From Mycoplasmopsis agalactiae 14628 (lineage in GTDB: Bacteria; Bacillota_I; Bacilli_A; Mycoplasmatales; Metamycoplasmataceae), in assembly GCF_000266865.1 (NCBI RefSeq), contig NZ_AJPR01000003.1, positions 112,937 through 176,936 of the forward strand: DNA of 64,000 bases, written 5' to 3'. Positions 32,374 to 44,097 of this stretch are shown here, piece after piece. The translations under genes and the position numbers were made by a program. The stretch's first letter is position 1; the number at the start of each line of letters is the position of its first letter. The notes under the pieces are model-generated. The model searched no databases, was not told where the DNA came from, and saw nothing but the letters and a program-made list of their open reading frames with translations.

Positions 32374-33210
32374 ATGGATATTGAAAACAATAAAACATAT
32401 TTTATTGATCTTGATGGCACATTATTTGATAAAAAAATTGGCGATAGAATCAGCCACAGAAATCTTACAGCGATGCTATTAGTCAAAAACTTTGCTAACA
32501 TTGTAATAAACACTGGGCGAAGTTATAATGATAAGCATGTAATGCATACAATGCATAGACTAGGAATTAATGATGCCATTTGCTCATCAGGCGCTGAAAT
32601 TTACATTAATAATGTGCGCAAATATGCCTTTTTTATAGATAATAACGTCTTACCAGGGATTATAAATTTTGCAATAAACAATAAGTTAATGCTAGTTGTT
32701 TTTGACCAAAATGGTGAATCAATTTACACACAAAACTCTATAGAAAAATTTTTCCTTAAGTTTTTTGCTTCATCTAAGTTTCACATTATAAACACATTAA
32801 AAAAGCTTGATATTATGGATCATATCAACATTACTAAAATTGCACTTGTTGTTAAAAACAAATTTAAAGCGCACAAAATTTTAACTAAGTTTAATTCACT
32901 TTTTGACCAATACTGCAATTCGCATTTAGCTAGCGCCAACTATATTATCGAAGTAACTTCAGCCAAAACAAATAAGGGCTTAGCAGTTTCATTATATATG
33001 CAAGAAAAACAAATAAATCCTAAAGATGCAGTTCATATCGGAGATTCAGATTCAGACTCTACCACTAGAGCTTTTGTTGGTCATCTTGTTGCTATGAAAA
33101 ACGGCACTAGCAAGTTAAAAAGTGCAGCTGATGAAATAGCACCTAAAAGCAAAAATGGCGGAATTTACAAATATTTTATTGACCGTGGCAAGAAAATAAA
33201 AGGAGAATAA
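32374..33210 (+). CDS. HAD-superfamily (Cof-type) phosphatase
   Basis: A 278-residue cytoplasmic hydrolase. Motif I is FIDLDGTLFD (residues 11-20), motif II NTGRS, and motif IV HIGDSDSDS near residues 222-230, with a C2-type cap between. These enzymes dephosphorylate sugar phosphates or nucleotides; the substrate is unknown. It ends one base before nfo, so the two are coupled. A -10 box directly upstream suggests leaderless translation. Confidence 0.88.
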   Translation: MDIENNKTYFIDLDGTLFDKKIGDRISHRNLTAMLLVKNFANIVINTGRSYNDKHVMHTMHRLGINDAICSSGAEIYINNVRKYAFFIDNNVLPGIINFAINNKLMLVVFDQNGESIYTQNSIEKFFLKFFASSKFHIINTLKKLDIMDHINITKIALVVKNKFKAHKILTKFNSLFDQYCNSHLASANYIIEVTSAKTNKGLAVSLYMQEKQINPKDAVHIGDSDSDSTTRAFVGHLVAMKNGTSKLKSAADEIAPKSKNGGIYKYFIDRGKKIKGE

Positions 33211-33211
33211 A

Positions 33212-34048
33212 ATGATTAAATTAGGCAGTCATATTTCTTTTAAATCTCCCAATTACTTATTAGGAGCAGCAGCTGAATCAATAAGCAACCAAGCTAATTG
33301 TATGATGATATATTTAGGTGCTCCGCAAACAACTAAAAGAATATCAACTGAAAAATATAAATATAATGAGTATTTAGAAAAGTATTCAAAATTAATTACT
33401 CCAGATGACATAATAGTGCATGCACCATACATTGTTAATCCTTCAAGCGTAAGCAAGAGTAAGTTTGCAATTGACTTTTTAGTTCAAGAAATTGAAAAAA
33501 TGAACTATATTGGCGCTAAATATTTAGTATTACACCCAGGTTCATATACAACATTTTCCGTGCAGGAATCCTTAGATACTTTTATTGCTTCAGTAAAGCA
33601 AATACTAAGCAGAACAAAAGATGTAGTAATTTGTGTTGAAACTATGGCAGGTAAGGGCACTGAAGTAGGTATTAATTTTGACCAAATCAACTATTTTATA
33701 CGCAAAATAAGAAATGACAGATTTGCTGTTTGCTTAGACACTTGCCATGTTTTTGACGCTGGCTATGACATACGTAAGTATGAAGAATTTAAGGCTGAAA
33801 TTAACAAATACAACTTGCTTCCGCACATAAAAGTTATTCATTTAAATGATTCGAAAAACTCACTTGGCAGTCACAAAGACAGACATGCAAATATAGACAA
33901 AGGGTCTATTGGTCTTGAAACACTAGCTAAATTTGTGCATGATCCTGATTTTGATAACATTCCAATTATTCTAGAAACGCCTTGAGTTGGCGATAAACCT
34001 ATTTATGATCAAGAAATAAAAATGCTTCTTGAACATAAAGCAAAATAA
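33212..34048 (+). CDS. nfo: Deoxyribonuclease IV (endonuclease IV)
   Basis: A base-excision-repair AP endonuclease of 278 residues with a TIM-barrel fold. Metal-ligand motifs are intact: GSHISF, VHAPYIVN, LVLHPGS (His109 region), CVETMAG, CLDTCHVFDAGYD and HLNDSKNSLGSHKDRH, and a final ILETPW. Length matches the family. It follows the HAD gene by one base, with its ribosome site (aaaggag) in the HAD stop region. Uracil or oxidised-base repair matters in these repair-poor genomes. Confidence 0.96.
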
Positions 34049-34065
34049 TATTTGTAAATAACTAA

Positions 34066-34071
34066 TATAAT
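34066..34071 (+). promoter_or_regulatory. -10 box giving a predicted leaderless mRNA
   Basis: TATAAT ends nine bases before the ATG at 34080, and no Shine-Dalgarno is present. Confidence 0.5.
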
Positions 34072-34079
34072 TTAATTCT

Positions 34080-35792
34080 ATGAAAGCTAATTACAATAAA
34101 ATCATTAATAAAATTGGCATAAGCAATATTGAAAATAACGACAGTGATAAGCCATTATATTTTATAAAGCTCAATTTTGGAATTGAGCTATTAAAATTAA
34201 TAATTTTCTTGTTTATTACAGCCTTTTTCATTTTGCTTCAATATAACAACAATTTTATAGCTAAGAGCAATAAAATTGACATTTTAAGACTGGTGTATTT
34301 ATACACTTTTGGCCTAGCTTTTGGTGATTTAATGATTTTGTTTTTAATTGGCTTTTATTTAACTTTAATTCTTAATTGATTAAGCCCATTTTTAAAAAAT
34401 AAATACTTCCGCTGGTTTTTTAAACATCAAAAAGTTAATTATTTAACATTAAAAAAACAAACAATTATTTTCATATGACTAAATTTATTAGTTATTGCAA
34501 TAATCTACCATTCAGTTTTACTTTTTTACCGTGTTGACTTACATACAAGTATTATTCCAAAAAATGAAATATTAAATGTATTTAAAAAGGGCTGAATTTA
34601 TTCATTCACAAATGAAAATTCTATTTTAAAAACAAACTTTAGCAAGGAATTGCCTAATGCTAGTTTTAACATTGGTGTATACGCTGATACTTTGCTCAAT
34701 TTGCCTGTTTTACTGACCTTTTCGCCATATTTATCATGATTAATTGCACTATTTATATTTTCATTTTCATGACTTAAATTAGTTACAATTAAACCAAGAG
34801 AATATTTAAAAAACTTAAATATAAACAAAAGCACACTTCCAGATGTTAGAAAATATATTTTTAAAAATAAACTTGGTTTTTATTTAACTAATCAAACTAA
34901 AAACCTTTTCAATCTCTTGGCTTTAATGGCTAGCATTTTGAAAATAGAGATTTATAAAACTAAGTATTCTGTTTTACTAGATGAAATTGAAAATAATTTT
35001 GATGAAATTGTTCAAAACGAAGAGTTTATTGCGTTTATAAACAAACATAATGGTGCAGATAATGACACTAAAAAACCAAAAGAGGCAAAATCTGAAGCAA
35101 AAGCATTTCAAAAAATTAATATTGAGCCCGATCTATTAATATCATCAGTAAATCCTGTATCTCTTTTAGTTGATAATACTAATAATATAAATGAATATGA
35201 CACTAAACAACTAGAATTTAGCTCATATACTAATGAATTTAATGCTGACGAGATTCAAGGTTTTACTAATGAAAGCACTGATTTAGAATTTTTATACCAA
35301 AGTGATACACATGCAGTTACTAATGATTTTGATAATAACAGTCTAGATAGTGAATCTATTTTAAGTAAAGAACCTATCATAGATAAGTCAAATAACCCTA
35401 TAAATCAGCCTAATTTTAATATTGACACCATTGAATTGGAGTTAGATAATGCTAAGTTAGAATCATCTCAACACAACATTATTAATGATGAAGCTAAATT
35501 AGTAAATGATCAATCTATTACTGACAATTTGCCCGAATCTAATGAACCTTACTTTTTTATAAACACAACTGAATTATATATCGATAATAATGACCAAAAG
35601 TCCTATGAAACAATCAAATTAGACAATTTTAGAAATACTGAATTATCTAACAATTCAAGCTTAATTTTTGAATTTGATTTTGAAAATGATGATCAGAAAT
35701 TAATTAATAAAACCAATAGAAAAAATCAAAATTATTCAAATTTTGATAATGACAACTCATGAATAAGCCCGATTTTATCTGACAATAAATAA
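34080..35792 (+). CDS. Membrane protein with long acidic cytoplasmic tail, unknown function
   Basis: A 570-residue protein. Hydrophobic segments lie at about 37-60, 70-99, 128-150 and 215-240. From about residue 330 to the end it is an Asn/Asp/Glu-rich, low-complexity and probably disordered tail of some 240 residues, in contrast with the basic membrane half. In-frame TGA-Trp codons occur in both parts. The Asp/Glu/Asn-rich tail resembles the low-complexity tail of the helicase at 8141-11581 in composition. It precedes a thioredoxin-like gene and uvrC. No family was recognised; a scaffold or cytoskeletal role would be a guess. Confidence 0.75.
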
Positions 35793-35807
35793 TAACTAAG
35801 GAAACAT

Positions 35808-36149
35808 ATGAAAAAAATGCTTTGAAAAGATGCTAGAAGTCTTTATGAAAACGTTAAAAATGCTGACAGTATATTTTTTATACTGTTTGTTTTGGAAAAT
35901 GATTTAAATAGCAGGCTTATGAAAGAAATTGTTTCAAAAGTTGAGAATTATTTTAGCAAGCATACTATCATAGAATTTATTGAAATAGATGCAATTGAAT
36001 CAGGGCTTTATCAAGTGCCAAACACTAGATTCCAAGTTTTAGAAACACCAACATTTTGCATATTAAAAAACAACACCGTTTACAATTTGGGTCATAATTT
36101 ATATCCTAAAGAAATACTTATTGATTGATTGCAAGAGGCTATAAATTAG
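35808..36149 (+). CDS. Thioredoxin-like protein lacking the CXXC motif
   Basis: A 113-residue protein starting MKKMLWKDARSLYEN. The C-terminal half has the thioredoxin pattern of a cis-Pro loop (ETPTFCILKNNTVYNLG) and final helix. The normal WCxxC active site is absent; the equivalent strand reads SIFFILFVLEND. It is therefore unlikely to be a disulfide reductase. It lies 15 bases after the acidic-tail membrane gene and five before uvrC, with a ribosome site (aagga). It may be structural or regulatory. Confidence 0.7.
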
Positions 36150-36154
36150 GCATT

Positions 36155-37870
36155 ATGGACAAAAATGAAATTATTTTAAAACTCAAAAATACATCAACTA
36201 GCCCTGGTGTTTATTTATGAAAAGATGCTAAGCAAAATGTTTTGTATGTTGGTAAAGCTAAAAATTTGCGCAAAAGATTGCTGCAATATTTTGATGGTGC
36301 AATTAATTCATATAAAACAAACAAACTAATGCAATTAGTTGCTGATTTTGAAGTTTATATTTGTAAAACAAATAAAGAGGCTTTATTACTAGAAAAAGCT
36401 ATGGTTGATAGATTCAATCCTGAATTTAATATCTTACTTTTAGATGACAGAAAATATCCTTATTTAAAAGTCCAACTCTTAAAAGATTCTTTGCTTATAA
36501 CTTTGTCAAGAAAAGTTAATGCAAAAGATACTAAAAACACATTCTACTATGGTCCATTTCCTTCTGGTTATGGTGCTAAGCCTATTTTAAAACTTTTGCA
36601 ACATGAAGCTTTATATGAAAATGGTTTATTAATCAAAAACAAGGACAGCAGCTTTTGAGTAAATCAATTTACAAAAATCAAGGAAATACTAAGCTTTAAA
36701 AACAATAATTATTTAAATGAATTAACCAACAAAATGCATAGTGCTGCTAATAATATGCAATTTGAATTAGCCTTGTTTTTACGCGATGGCTTAACTTACT
36801 TAAAAAAACTTAAAGAAAGTCAAATTATTGAGCTTAGTCAATATAAAAATATTGACGTATTTGCCTATAAAACAGATGAAAAATTAATTTATGCTACTGT
36901 GCTTTTTTATCGTTATGGTATCTTAATAAACAAGGTCAATTTAACAATTCCACTAGGAATAAGCATCGATGAATCAATTAGAGTATTTTTTGAACAATTC
37001 TATGCAGATAAAATACTTCCTGATAATTTTATTGTGCAATATGAAATTTTAAAATATGATCTCAACTTATCTAGTGACTATAAGTTTATTAGCCCTAAAA
37101 TAGGCACAAACAAAAAGGTTCTAGATCTTGCCCTACTTAATTTAAATGATTATTATGAAAAAGAACATCTGATTATGCAAAATCAGCTAGAAAAAGCTGA
37201 TAGTATGCTCAGCTCACTAAATAAATATTTAAACTTACCTAAATTAAAAAACATTGTTATTTTTGATAACTCTAACATTAACAACATAAACCCAGTGGGT
37301 GTAGCAATTGTTTATACTAACGGCATTAAAAACAAAAGCTTATATAGAAAATTTAATCTAGAAGCACTAAGCTATCGCAGCGCTGATGTTGATTATATTA
37401 GACAATCAATTACCAAGTTTTTTAGCAGTGACAAAAACACAAAAGACTTTGATTTAATTATCACTGATGGTGGCTTGCAACAAGTTAATGAAGCTAAAAA
37501 AACACTTAAAGTCTTAGGTATAAATATACCTGTAATCGGACTAGTAAAAAATGAACATCATAAAACAAGAGCATTAATTGATTTAGACCTAAATGAAATT
37601 TATGTTAATGACTTAGAGCTTCATAATTACTTAGCACAAATTCAAATAGAAGTAGACAGATTTGCTAAATCACACTTTAGAAACAGACAAAAAATTAGCT
37701 CGCTTGAAGGCAAACTAAGAAACATTAAGGGCCTAGGGCACAATATGGAGCAAAAGCTTTTAAATCATTTTAAAAGCTATGCTAATATTTATGATGCTTC
37801 AGTTGAAGAATTAGCAAAAATTGTGCCAATTAATATTGCTAAAAGCATTAAAAACAAGAACTATGAATAA
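36155..37870 (+). CDS. uvrC: Excinuclease ABC subunit C
   Basis: UvrC makes both incisions in nucleotide-excision repair. It has 571 residues. The N-terminal GIY-YIG domain shows SPGVYLWKD and LYVGKAKNLRKRL (about 13-45). A UvrB-interacting segment (MHSAANNMQFELALFLRDGL) lies near 194-213. The RNase-H-like domain contains VIFDNSNI and LIITDGGLQQV, and the C-terminus a helix-hairpin-helix (KLRNIKGLGHNM). It starts five bases after the thioredoxin-like gene. The stop lies in a terminator shared with the convergent gene. Confidence 0.96.
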
Positions 37871-37901
37871 AAGAACAATAGCGCTTATCCTATTGTTCTT
37901 T
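37870..37901. terminator. Bidirectional terminator between uvrC and the small lipoprotein gene
   Basis: Eleven-base arms aaagaacaata (37870-37880) and tattgttcttt (37891-37901) with a 10-base loop. The stem overlaps the stop codons of both convergent genes. Confidence 0.85.
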
Positions 37902-38292
37902 TACTTAAATCTATTTCTCAAAATTCAGCTTTGATTTTTTTGTCATCACTTATATTTTTATTATTTAAAACTGCATCATATCACATGCTATACGTTTTAT
38001 TAGCATTAGTTAAAATAACATTCATTGTGGCAAAGGCTTGAGTAGCATAAGGATTTTGTGGTACTTTTTGTACTCTTTTTTTAAATCACTTTTTAAAAGC
38101 TTTATAACTTTTGTTATATTCAGCTCATTTTTGTTCATTAACAACTGGTCTAGTTCGCTCGAAATCATCAATTATTTTGACATTTTTTAAGTATGTTTTG
38201 TACTCTTTATCAGATACAAAACATCCAGTTGAAGAAACTATCAAAGGTGCTTGCGAAATAGCTGTTAAAAGCAAAAGTTTTATTTTATTCAT
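37885..38292 (-). CDS. Small putative lipoprotein
   Basis: A 135-residue protein. The ATG at 38292 (MNKIKLLLL) is preferred over an in-frame TTG 18 bases upstream because it gives a standard signal: basic start, hydrophobic core and Cys24 in SSTGC. The mature part is basic and aromatic with several TGA-Trp codons, about 110 residues, without recognised domains. No clear ribosome site is visible. It is convergent with uvrC and divergent from the ABC-transporter locus. Confidence 0.65.
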
Positions 38293-38491
38293 ATGTTTTA
38301 TGATGCTCAATCTTTAATTTTAATTTACTTAAAATAGCAAATATTTTAAAAAATCCCTATAAGCAATATTTAATTATAAATTAATTATTAAATTAATTTT
38401 GTAAGAAGTATAAATTGCCATAAAAATGCTAATTTTGCTTTCATTTTTGCACTCATTTAGAGGCTATTCAAATAATACTAAGCTTAAATAT

Positions 38492-38535
38492 TATAATTAA
38501 AATACAATGTGAAATTGTAATATTAATTATTACAA
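38492..38535 (+). promoter_or_regulatory. Promoter and candidate operator of the nuclease/ABC locus
   Basis: A TATAAT box (38492-38497) is followed 17 bases later by an inverted repeat TTGTAATA-5-TATTACAA (38515-38535). The repeat would lie at about +11 to +31 of the transcript. That position suits a repressor site or a 5' hairpin. The rest of 38293-38573 is plain AT-rich spacer. Confidence 0.5.
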
Positions 38536-38573
38536 TAAGGCGCATTGCACATAAAAATATTTAAGGACATATT

Positions 38574-40736
38574 ATGAATAAGAAAAATAAATTATTGATT
38601 GGACTTTCTTCTGCAACTATCCCTATTTTTGCTGCAGTTTCAGCAAAGTGTGTAGATAAAGATTATGAAGAATTAGGAAAAGACACAAAAAAAATATGAG
38701 TTGGTGTAACTTTTTCTTCTGGCCAACCACAATGAAATGCAATAACTTCATTGATTAATTACTATAATGAAGCTCACAAAAATGACAAACACTTCTTGCC
38801 TGTTGACATAAAACACTTAGGCTCAGGATACCCTGAAGGTGAGAACTCAATTATAAAAGACTTAGAGGCTAAGAAAAAAGAAATTGCTAATTTAACATTT
38901 AACTACAATTCTTTAGCTTCTAAATTAGCTTCAAAGAAAATAACTGATATATACAAGAGAGACATATTATTAAACTTTGAAGATGATGACAAAGATATAA
39001 ATGTTAATCTTGATAATATAAGCGAACAATTTACTACTGCCAACAAAACAACAGAAAACTTGCCTAAGAATGGTTCATTCATAATTCCAATATTTAAGTC
39101 AATTACTGTTATGTCTGCTAATGCTCCAGTATTGCAATATATTTTCAAAACCTTTGAGGAAAAAGGCGCTAAATTTGATGAGTCTTTTAAAAAATCTGAC
39201 AGATATAAACAAATTATGGAAAATGGTAAGGGTGATGAGTCATCAGTTAAAGAGTTATGGGGCGAATTTGTAGAAAGTCAAGCTGCTACTGTTAAGGGTC
39301 TAACCATAAAACAAAGCACTTTTGAAAACTTTAAAGAGTTGCTTACTTTTGCTGATATTGCGCAAAAGAGCTTTAAAAACTCAGCAGCTAAAAACTCAAG
39401 GCTCCATATTCTTGGTGTCGATGATGTTTCATCTATAGCTCAAACATTACCATATTCTTTAATTAACAAAACTAGTGACTTCTTTATTAAAACTGGTAGC
39501 AAGAATAGAAAGACATCTGTAAGTTATTCTTCATTTAAGAACTCAAACAATCCAGGTGTTCAAAGCCTCTCAAAAGTGTATGATAAATTTAAGTCATCAC
39601 TACAAGCTAAGTCATTAACATTACTAGCTGGAGGTGAATATACTTCTTCATACCAAACAAAACATGAATATGCTTTTGGTATAGGTTCAACAGCGGGTTA
39701 TAGAAATAACTTCCTTAGTGGTGATTCAAAGAAAACTATCATCACTATTAAAGACACAGACTTTAAAGGTGAAAAAGACTTAGAATTTAAAAACACTGCT
39801 AAAAGCAAAGACAACGTGGATCTCCTTGTTCTTTCGGGGGATCACACTAATTACATTTTTAAATCAGTAACTGATAAAAGCAAGCTAACTGTCGACAAAC
39901 AAAAGGCATTAAAATATAGCTACCAATCTCTTGATGCTTCTACAGATGCTAAAATAGATGCGGTGCTTAAAGATATAACAAGTAATGGTCCTAAGAATGC
40001 AAAAAATCAATGACTTTTATTCATAAAAGAAGATAACAAACAAGATATTGAGACTGTAAAAAATAAGGGAACTGAAATTGGTACAGTAATAGAAACTAAA
40101 TCAAAGGATCCTGCTAAGTATAAGGTATTCTTCTTTAAGGACGAAACGCAATTAGACAAGAAAGAACTATCGTCAACTGGAACATTGCAAGAAAATGAAT
40201 TAATCGCCTTTCCTGTGCCTGGTAAATGAGATGAAACTAGCAAGAGGAAAACAGTTTATGTTCAAGGTCCATCACTTATTGGTGTAAGTTGAGGTGCAAA
40301 ACCTGACAGAGCTGCTAAAAACTTTACTAAATTCCTTACATCATCAGACAAAATTAACATTACTTTTGGAAACTATAATAAAGACAGGCAATTAACTAAA
40401 AAAATAAAGGAATACACTGGTGTTACTCCTGCATTCTTTATTAGTGATGCTGCTTCATACGTGTTCCCTGTTAAGGGCTTTGAAAACACTGACACATCTA
40501 AATATACAAACAAATACATTGTTCACACATACAATGAATTAAAAGAAACTGTTAAAAATAAAGATGTGGTAATTTATGAAGAACCTGCAGGTTTCTACTC
40601 ATCATCATTTAGAGAAAACTTAGGGTCAGCATTTAGATCAGCATATCAAAAAGCTAAGAATAATGAAACGCTTAAAGACTTTGATACAGAAATCAAAGGA
40701 CAAGTTATTACTTTAAGTAGCTCATTTATCAAATAA
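38574..40736 (+). CDS. ABC transporter solute-binding lipoprotein
   Basis: A 720-residue surface lipoprotein (Cys26 in VSAKC). Just after the anchor, KKIWVGVTFSSGQPQWNAI resembles the first strand of family-1 solute-binding proteins. Length exceeds that family (about 420), with Lys-rich insertions. It heads a locus containing an ATPase and two MalF/MalG-type permeases, so it is the likely ligand receptor. The ligand is unknown; neighbours point to a sugar, sugar phosphate or nucleic-acid breakdown product. Several TGA-Trp codons. The following gene starts after 74 bases. Confidence 0.82.
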
Positions 40737-40810
40737 ATAGCACTAAAACTTTAGCTACACAAAATAAACCAGTTCAACTGGTTTATTTAATGAAATGGAC
40801 AAATTAAATA

Positions 40811-41986
40811 ATGAAAAAACAATTAAAAAATATGCTGATTATTTCTGCTGGAATTTCTGTTATATCACCAGTTATTTCAGCATCATGCGGTAATAAAGGC
40901 ACAGTTAAAGCTAAGGAAGTTGCTGATATATATCTACCAGATAATTTCGACATTAAGGAACTAGGATACTTTGAGAAAAAGAAAATTTTCAATAAAGCTG
41001 ATTCTATAAACTTAAACAGTATTGACTATACTAAAAACACTACTTTTGAATTGCCAGATGAAAAAGATTTCTTTTTGAAAATATATTCAATAACACCTCC
41101 TGCAATTGATGAAAATACAGTTGTTCCAGCAGATAAGGATATAGAAGTAAGTACTGAAATTAATTTAGTATTTAGAATAGTTTACAAAGATCCTAATGAA
41201 AACAGTGTTGAATTAGTTGATGGCTGAGAGAGAAAATTAAGCATAAAAAATGACAAATTTGTGCTTCATTCACTTAATTCAGTTTACAACAGTTTTGAAA
41301 GCATCAAAGCTAATGCTTTTGAGTTTAAAAATATTGACTGAGATAAGCTAAAAGCTAAATATTTTGATGCTGAGATTGTAGAATGAAGCGATGGCGATAC
41401 ACCTAAAGTAAAAGTTACTGCTGTTGATCCATCTAATACAACTGTTAAAGTCGGAGAAGAAACAAAAATTAGAATTTCAGGAATAGATACGCCTGAAAAG
41501 TTTGTTGGCAATAACAAAAGTAGAGACTTTGAGCACAATTATGCAAAATTATCTTCAAGATTCGCTGAAGAAACAGTACCTAAAGGCTCAAAAGTTAGAG
41601 TTTATGCCGATCAAAAAGATGCTTTTGGAAGATGAGTAGGTGACGTGTTCTTTGGCGAAAATTACAAATACTTATATTCAGTTGAAATAACACGCTCAGG
41701 CTTAACCCTACCTTACTTTAGTGAAGTTTCTCAAGCATTAAATTTTGCTAAAAACCCTCTTTACTGAGAACACTATGCACTTTTACAACTAGCTAATGCA
41801 TTTGAATTTGCTATAACAAACAAAAAAGGATTTTTCAAAACTTTTGCTTTGCCATACTGAATTCAATCAAATATTTATAGAATGAAGCCTAATGGTAAAT
41901 GAACTTTACTAGATAAAAAATCTGAAAGAAATTTATTTAACATTGAAGGCATTAACTTAATCAATGATTCATACAAAAATAAATAA
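40811..41986 (+). CDS. Secreted thermonuclease-like (SNase) lipoprotein
   Basis: A 391-residue lipoprotein with Cys26 in ISASC. The C-terminal half is a staphylococcal-nuclease domain: SDGDTPKVKV (about 193-202), RISGIDTPEK with Arg221, Asp226 and Glu229, and FGRWVG with Arg274. The spacing of Arg, Asp, Glu and the second Arg matches the SNase catalytic set, so it should be active with calcium. Residues 30-190 are a separate domain without recognised family. Surface nucleases feed mycoplasmas with nucleotides and degrade neutrophil DNA traps. A nuclease inside an ABC operon is also known in M. hyopneumoniae. Confidence 0.9.
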
Positions 41987-41994
41987 GGAACCAT

Positions 41995-44097
41995 ATGATT
42001 TGACTACGAAAACTTATTGATAATATTAAATTATCAACAGCTAAAGTCTCTGAGAGTGATCTAGCTGAATACAATAGACTGTCAGATAAAATTCTTAATT
42101 CAAACACAGATTCTGAAGAAGTTCCTGCAATTGAATTAAAAAATGTAATTATCGACTTTGGTGAAACACTAGCTGTTGATGATGTTAGTTTCAAAATTCC
42201 TAATGGTAAATTAGTTACTCTTTTGGGCCCATCAGGTAGTGGTAAGACAACAACTTTAAATGCAATAAGTGGACTATTAACAATTACTAGTGGTAATGTT
42301 TACTTTAACGGTAAAGATGTTACTAGTTTATCACCACAACAAAGAAAACTTGGTTTTGTTTTCCAAAACTATGCTCTTTATCCACACATGAGTGTTTTTG
42401 ATAACATTGCTTTCCCTCTTAAAAATGACGTTAAGTGACAAAATAAAGCTATTGACAAGAAAAATAGTGCAATTATCAAAATCAAAAACCTTTATTTAAA
42501 AACTCTTGGTGCTTCAGATGAAGAAATTAGCACAATCAACAATTTATGAAATGTTTACTTAAACATTGAAAAAGAAGTTGACTATGAACTTAATAATTTT
42601 ATGGTTAAGAACAATAAAATTATTGAAAAAGCTAAGACTGATTATAAGCTAGCTAAAATTCATTATGAAGGCGAATTAGCTACAATTTCAAAAACAATTT
42701 TAAAAGCATTTAATAGTTTGAAAAAGTCATACAAGCTTAAGAAAGATAAAATCAAAAAGCACTTTAATCTTCTTAAACTCAATAATGCACTTAAAGATGA
42801 ATCGGAATATCCAGCTTGCCAATTTTTAAATAATCTTGATAAGTCACTTCTTTCATTTAAAAAAGTTTCAAACATCGATGAAGCTACAATGAAGTACAAT
42901 GAACTTCAACAAGTTATTTCAGAAATATCAAACATCGAGTGAAAAGATTATTCAGAAAAAGATCAATATGAGCTTTTAAATACTGAAAATAAGCTACTTA
43001 AGGCAAGTTTATACTACAAATACTGCATGAACTCACTTAAAGCTATTGAAAATGGCGAAAAAGCAGTAGCTGAGTCTAAAGCAAAGCTTAAAGAAGCTAA
43101 AAATGCTGATAAAGAATTAAAAACTTCAAGCAAATCAGAGCTTAAAAAACTAAAATACAACTTTAAGCACATGCGTTTTATCGCTTACAAAGTCTTTAAA
43201 ACTTATGCTGACGAAATTTATGCTAAATACAACCTTGAAGCTGTTATGAAAGATGATAATGAGCACAAAAGTGCTAATTTATCAGATGCGCAAAGAGAAG
43301 AAATTTATGAACTTTCAAAAGACATAATTTCAATTAAAAAAGCTATTTTTAATGAAGTTATGGAAGTTGCTAAAAGAGTTGAAATATTACCAATCTTGCA
43401 GAAAAAACCAACAAGGCTTTCTGGTGGTCAACAACAACGTGTTGCTATAGCACGTGCTATTGTTAAAAAACCAGATATTTTACTAATGGATGAGCCACTT
43501 TCAAACCTTGATGCTAAATTGCGTATTTCAACAAGACAATGAATTCGCCAAATTCAAAGAAACCTTGGCATCACAACAGTCTTTGTTACTCACGACCAAG
43601 AAGAAGCTATGTCAATCAGTGACATTGTTGTATGTATGTCAACTTCAAAAGTTCAACAACTAGGTTCACCTTTAGAGCTATATAACAGGCCTAAAAATAA
43701 ATTTGTTGCTCGTTTCTTAGGTATGCCAGAAATGGGACTATTCCCTGGTCAATATGAAAATGGCAAGCTTAATGTTTTAGGCAAAACTGTTAAAGGCATT
43801 ACTTTTAGTAATTATGACCAATTTAGCTGTAATGTAGGGGTAAGAGCAGAGGACTTTGATATTAAGTCTTCAGAATCTGAAGCTAATTACACTGGACTAG
43901 TTAAAGCTGTTGAAAACTTTGGAAAAGAAAGCAAGCTAATTGTCGAAGTTGCCGAAGCTGGCGATGTTAACTTCTTAGTTTCTAACAACTTTGACTACAA
44001 CATTGGCGATAAAATTTACTTCAATCTCCCTGCTAACCACCTTCACATATTTGACAAGGCAAATGACGAAAGAGTAGAGTATGAAGTTAAAAAATAG
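41995..44097 (+). CDS. ABC transporter ATP-binding protein with ~300-residue insertion
   Basis: A 700-residue MalK/MsmK-like ATPase. Walker [11 protein letters not shown] lies at about 76-85 and the Q-loop [12 protein letters not shown] near 119-130. A Lys-rich helical insertion of about 300 residues (145-460) follows. The signature [14 protein letters not shown] is near 475, Walker [13 protein letters not shown] near 500, and the H-loop VTHDQEEAM near 530. A TOBE-type C-terminal domain follows. In ordinary MalK the Q-loop and signature are about 50 residues apart, so the insertion sits in the helical subdomain that contacts the permeases. It begins nine bases after the nuclease gene and overlaps the next permease by 17 bases. 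Confidence 0.92.

Noticed and set aside
91..38518. Shared string aaaatacaatgt upstream of ptsH and of the nuclease/ABC locus, as a common operator.
   Set aside because: Only 12 bases match and the surrounding symmetry differs, so common regulation is not supported.
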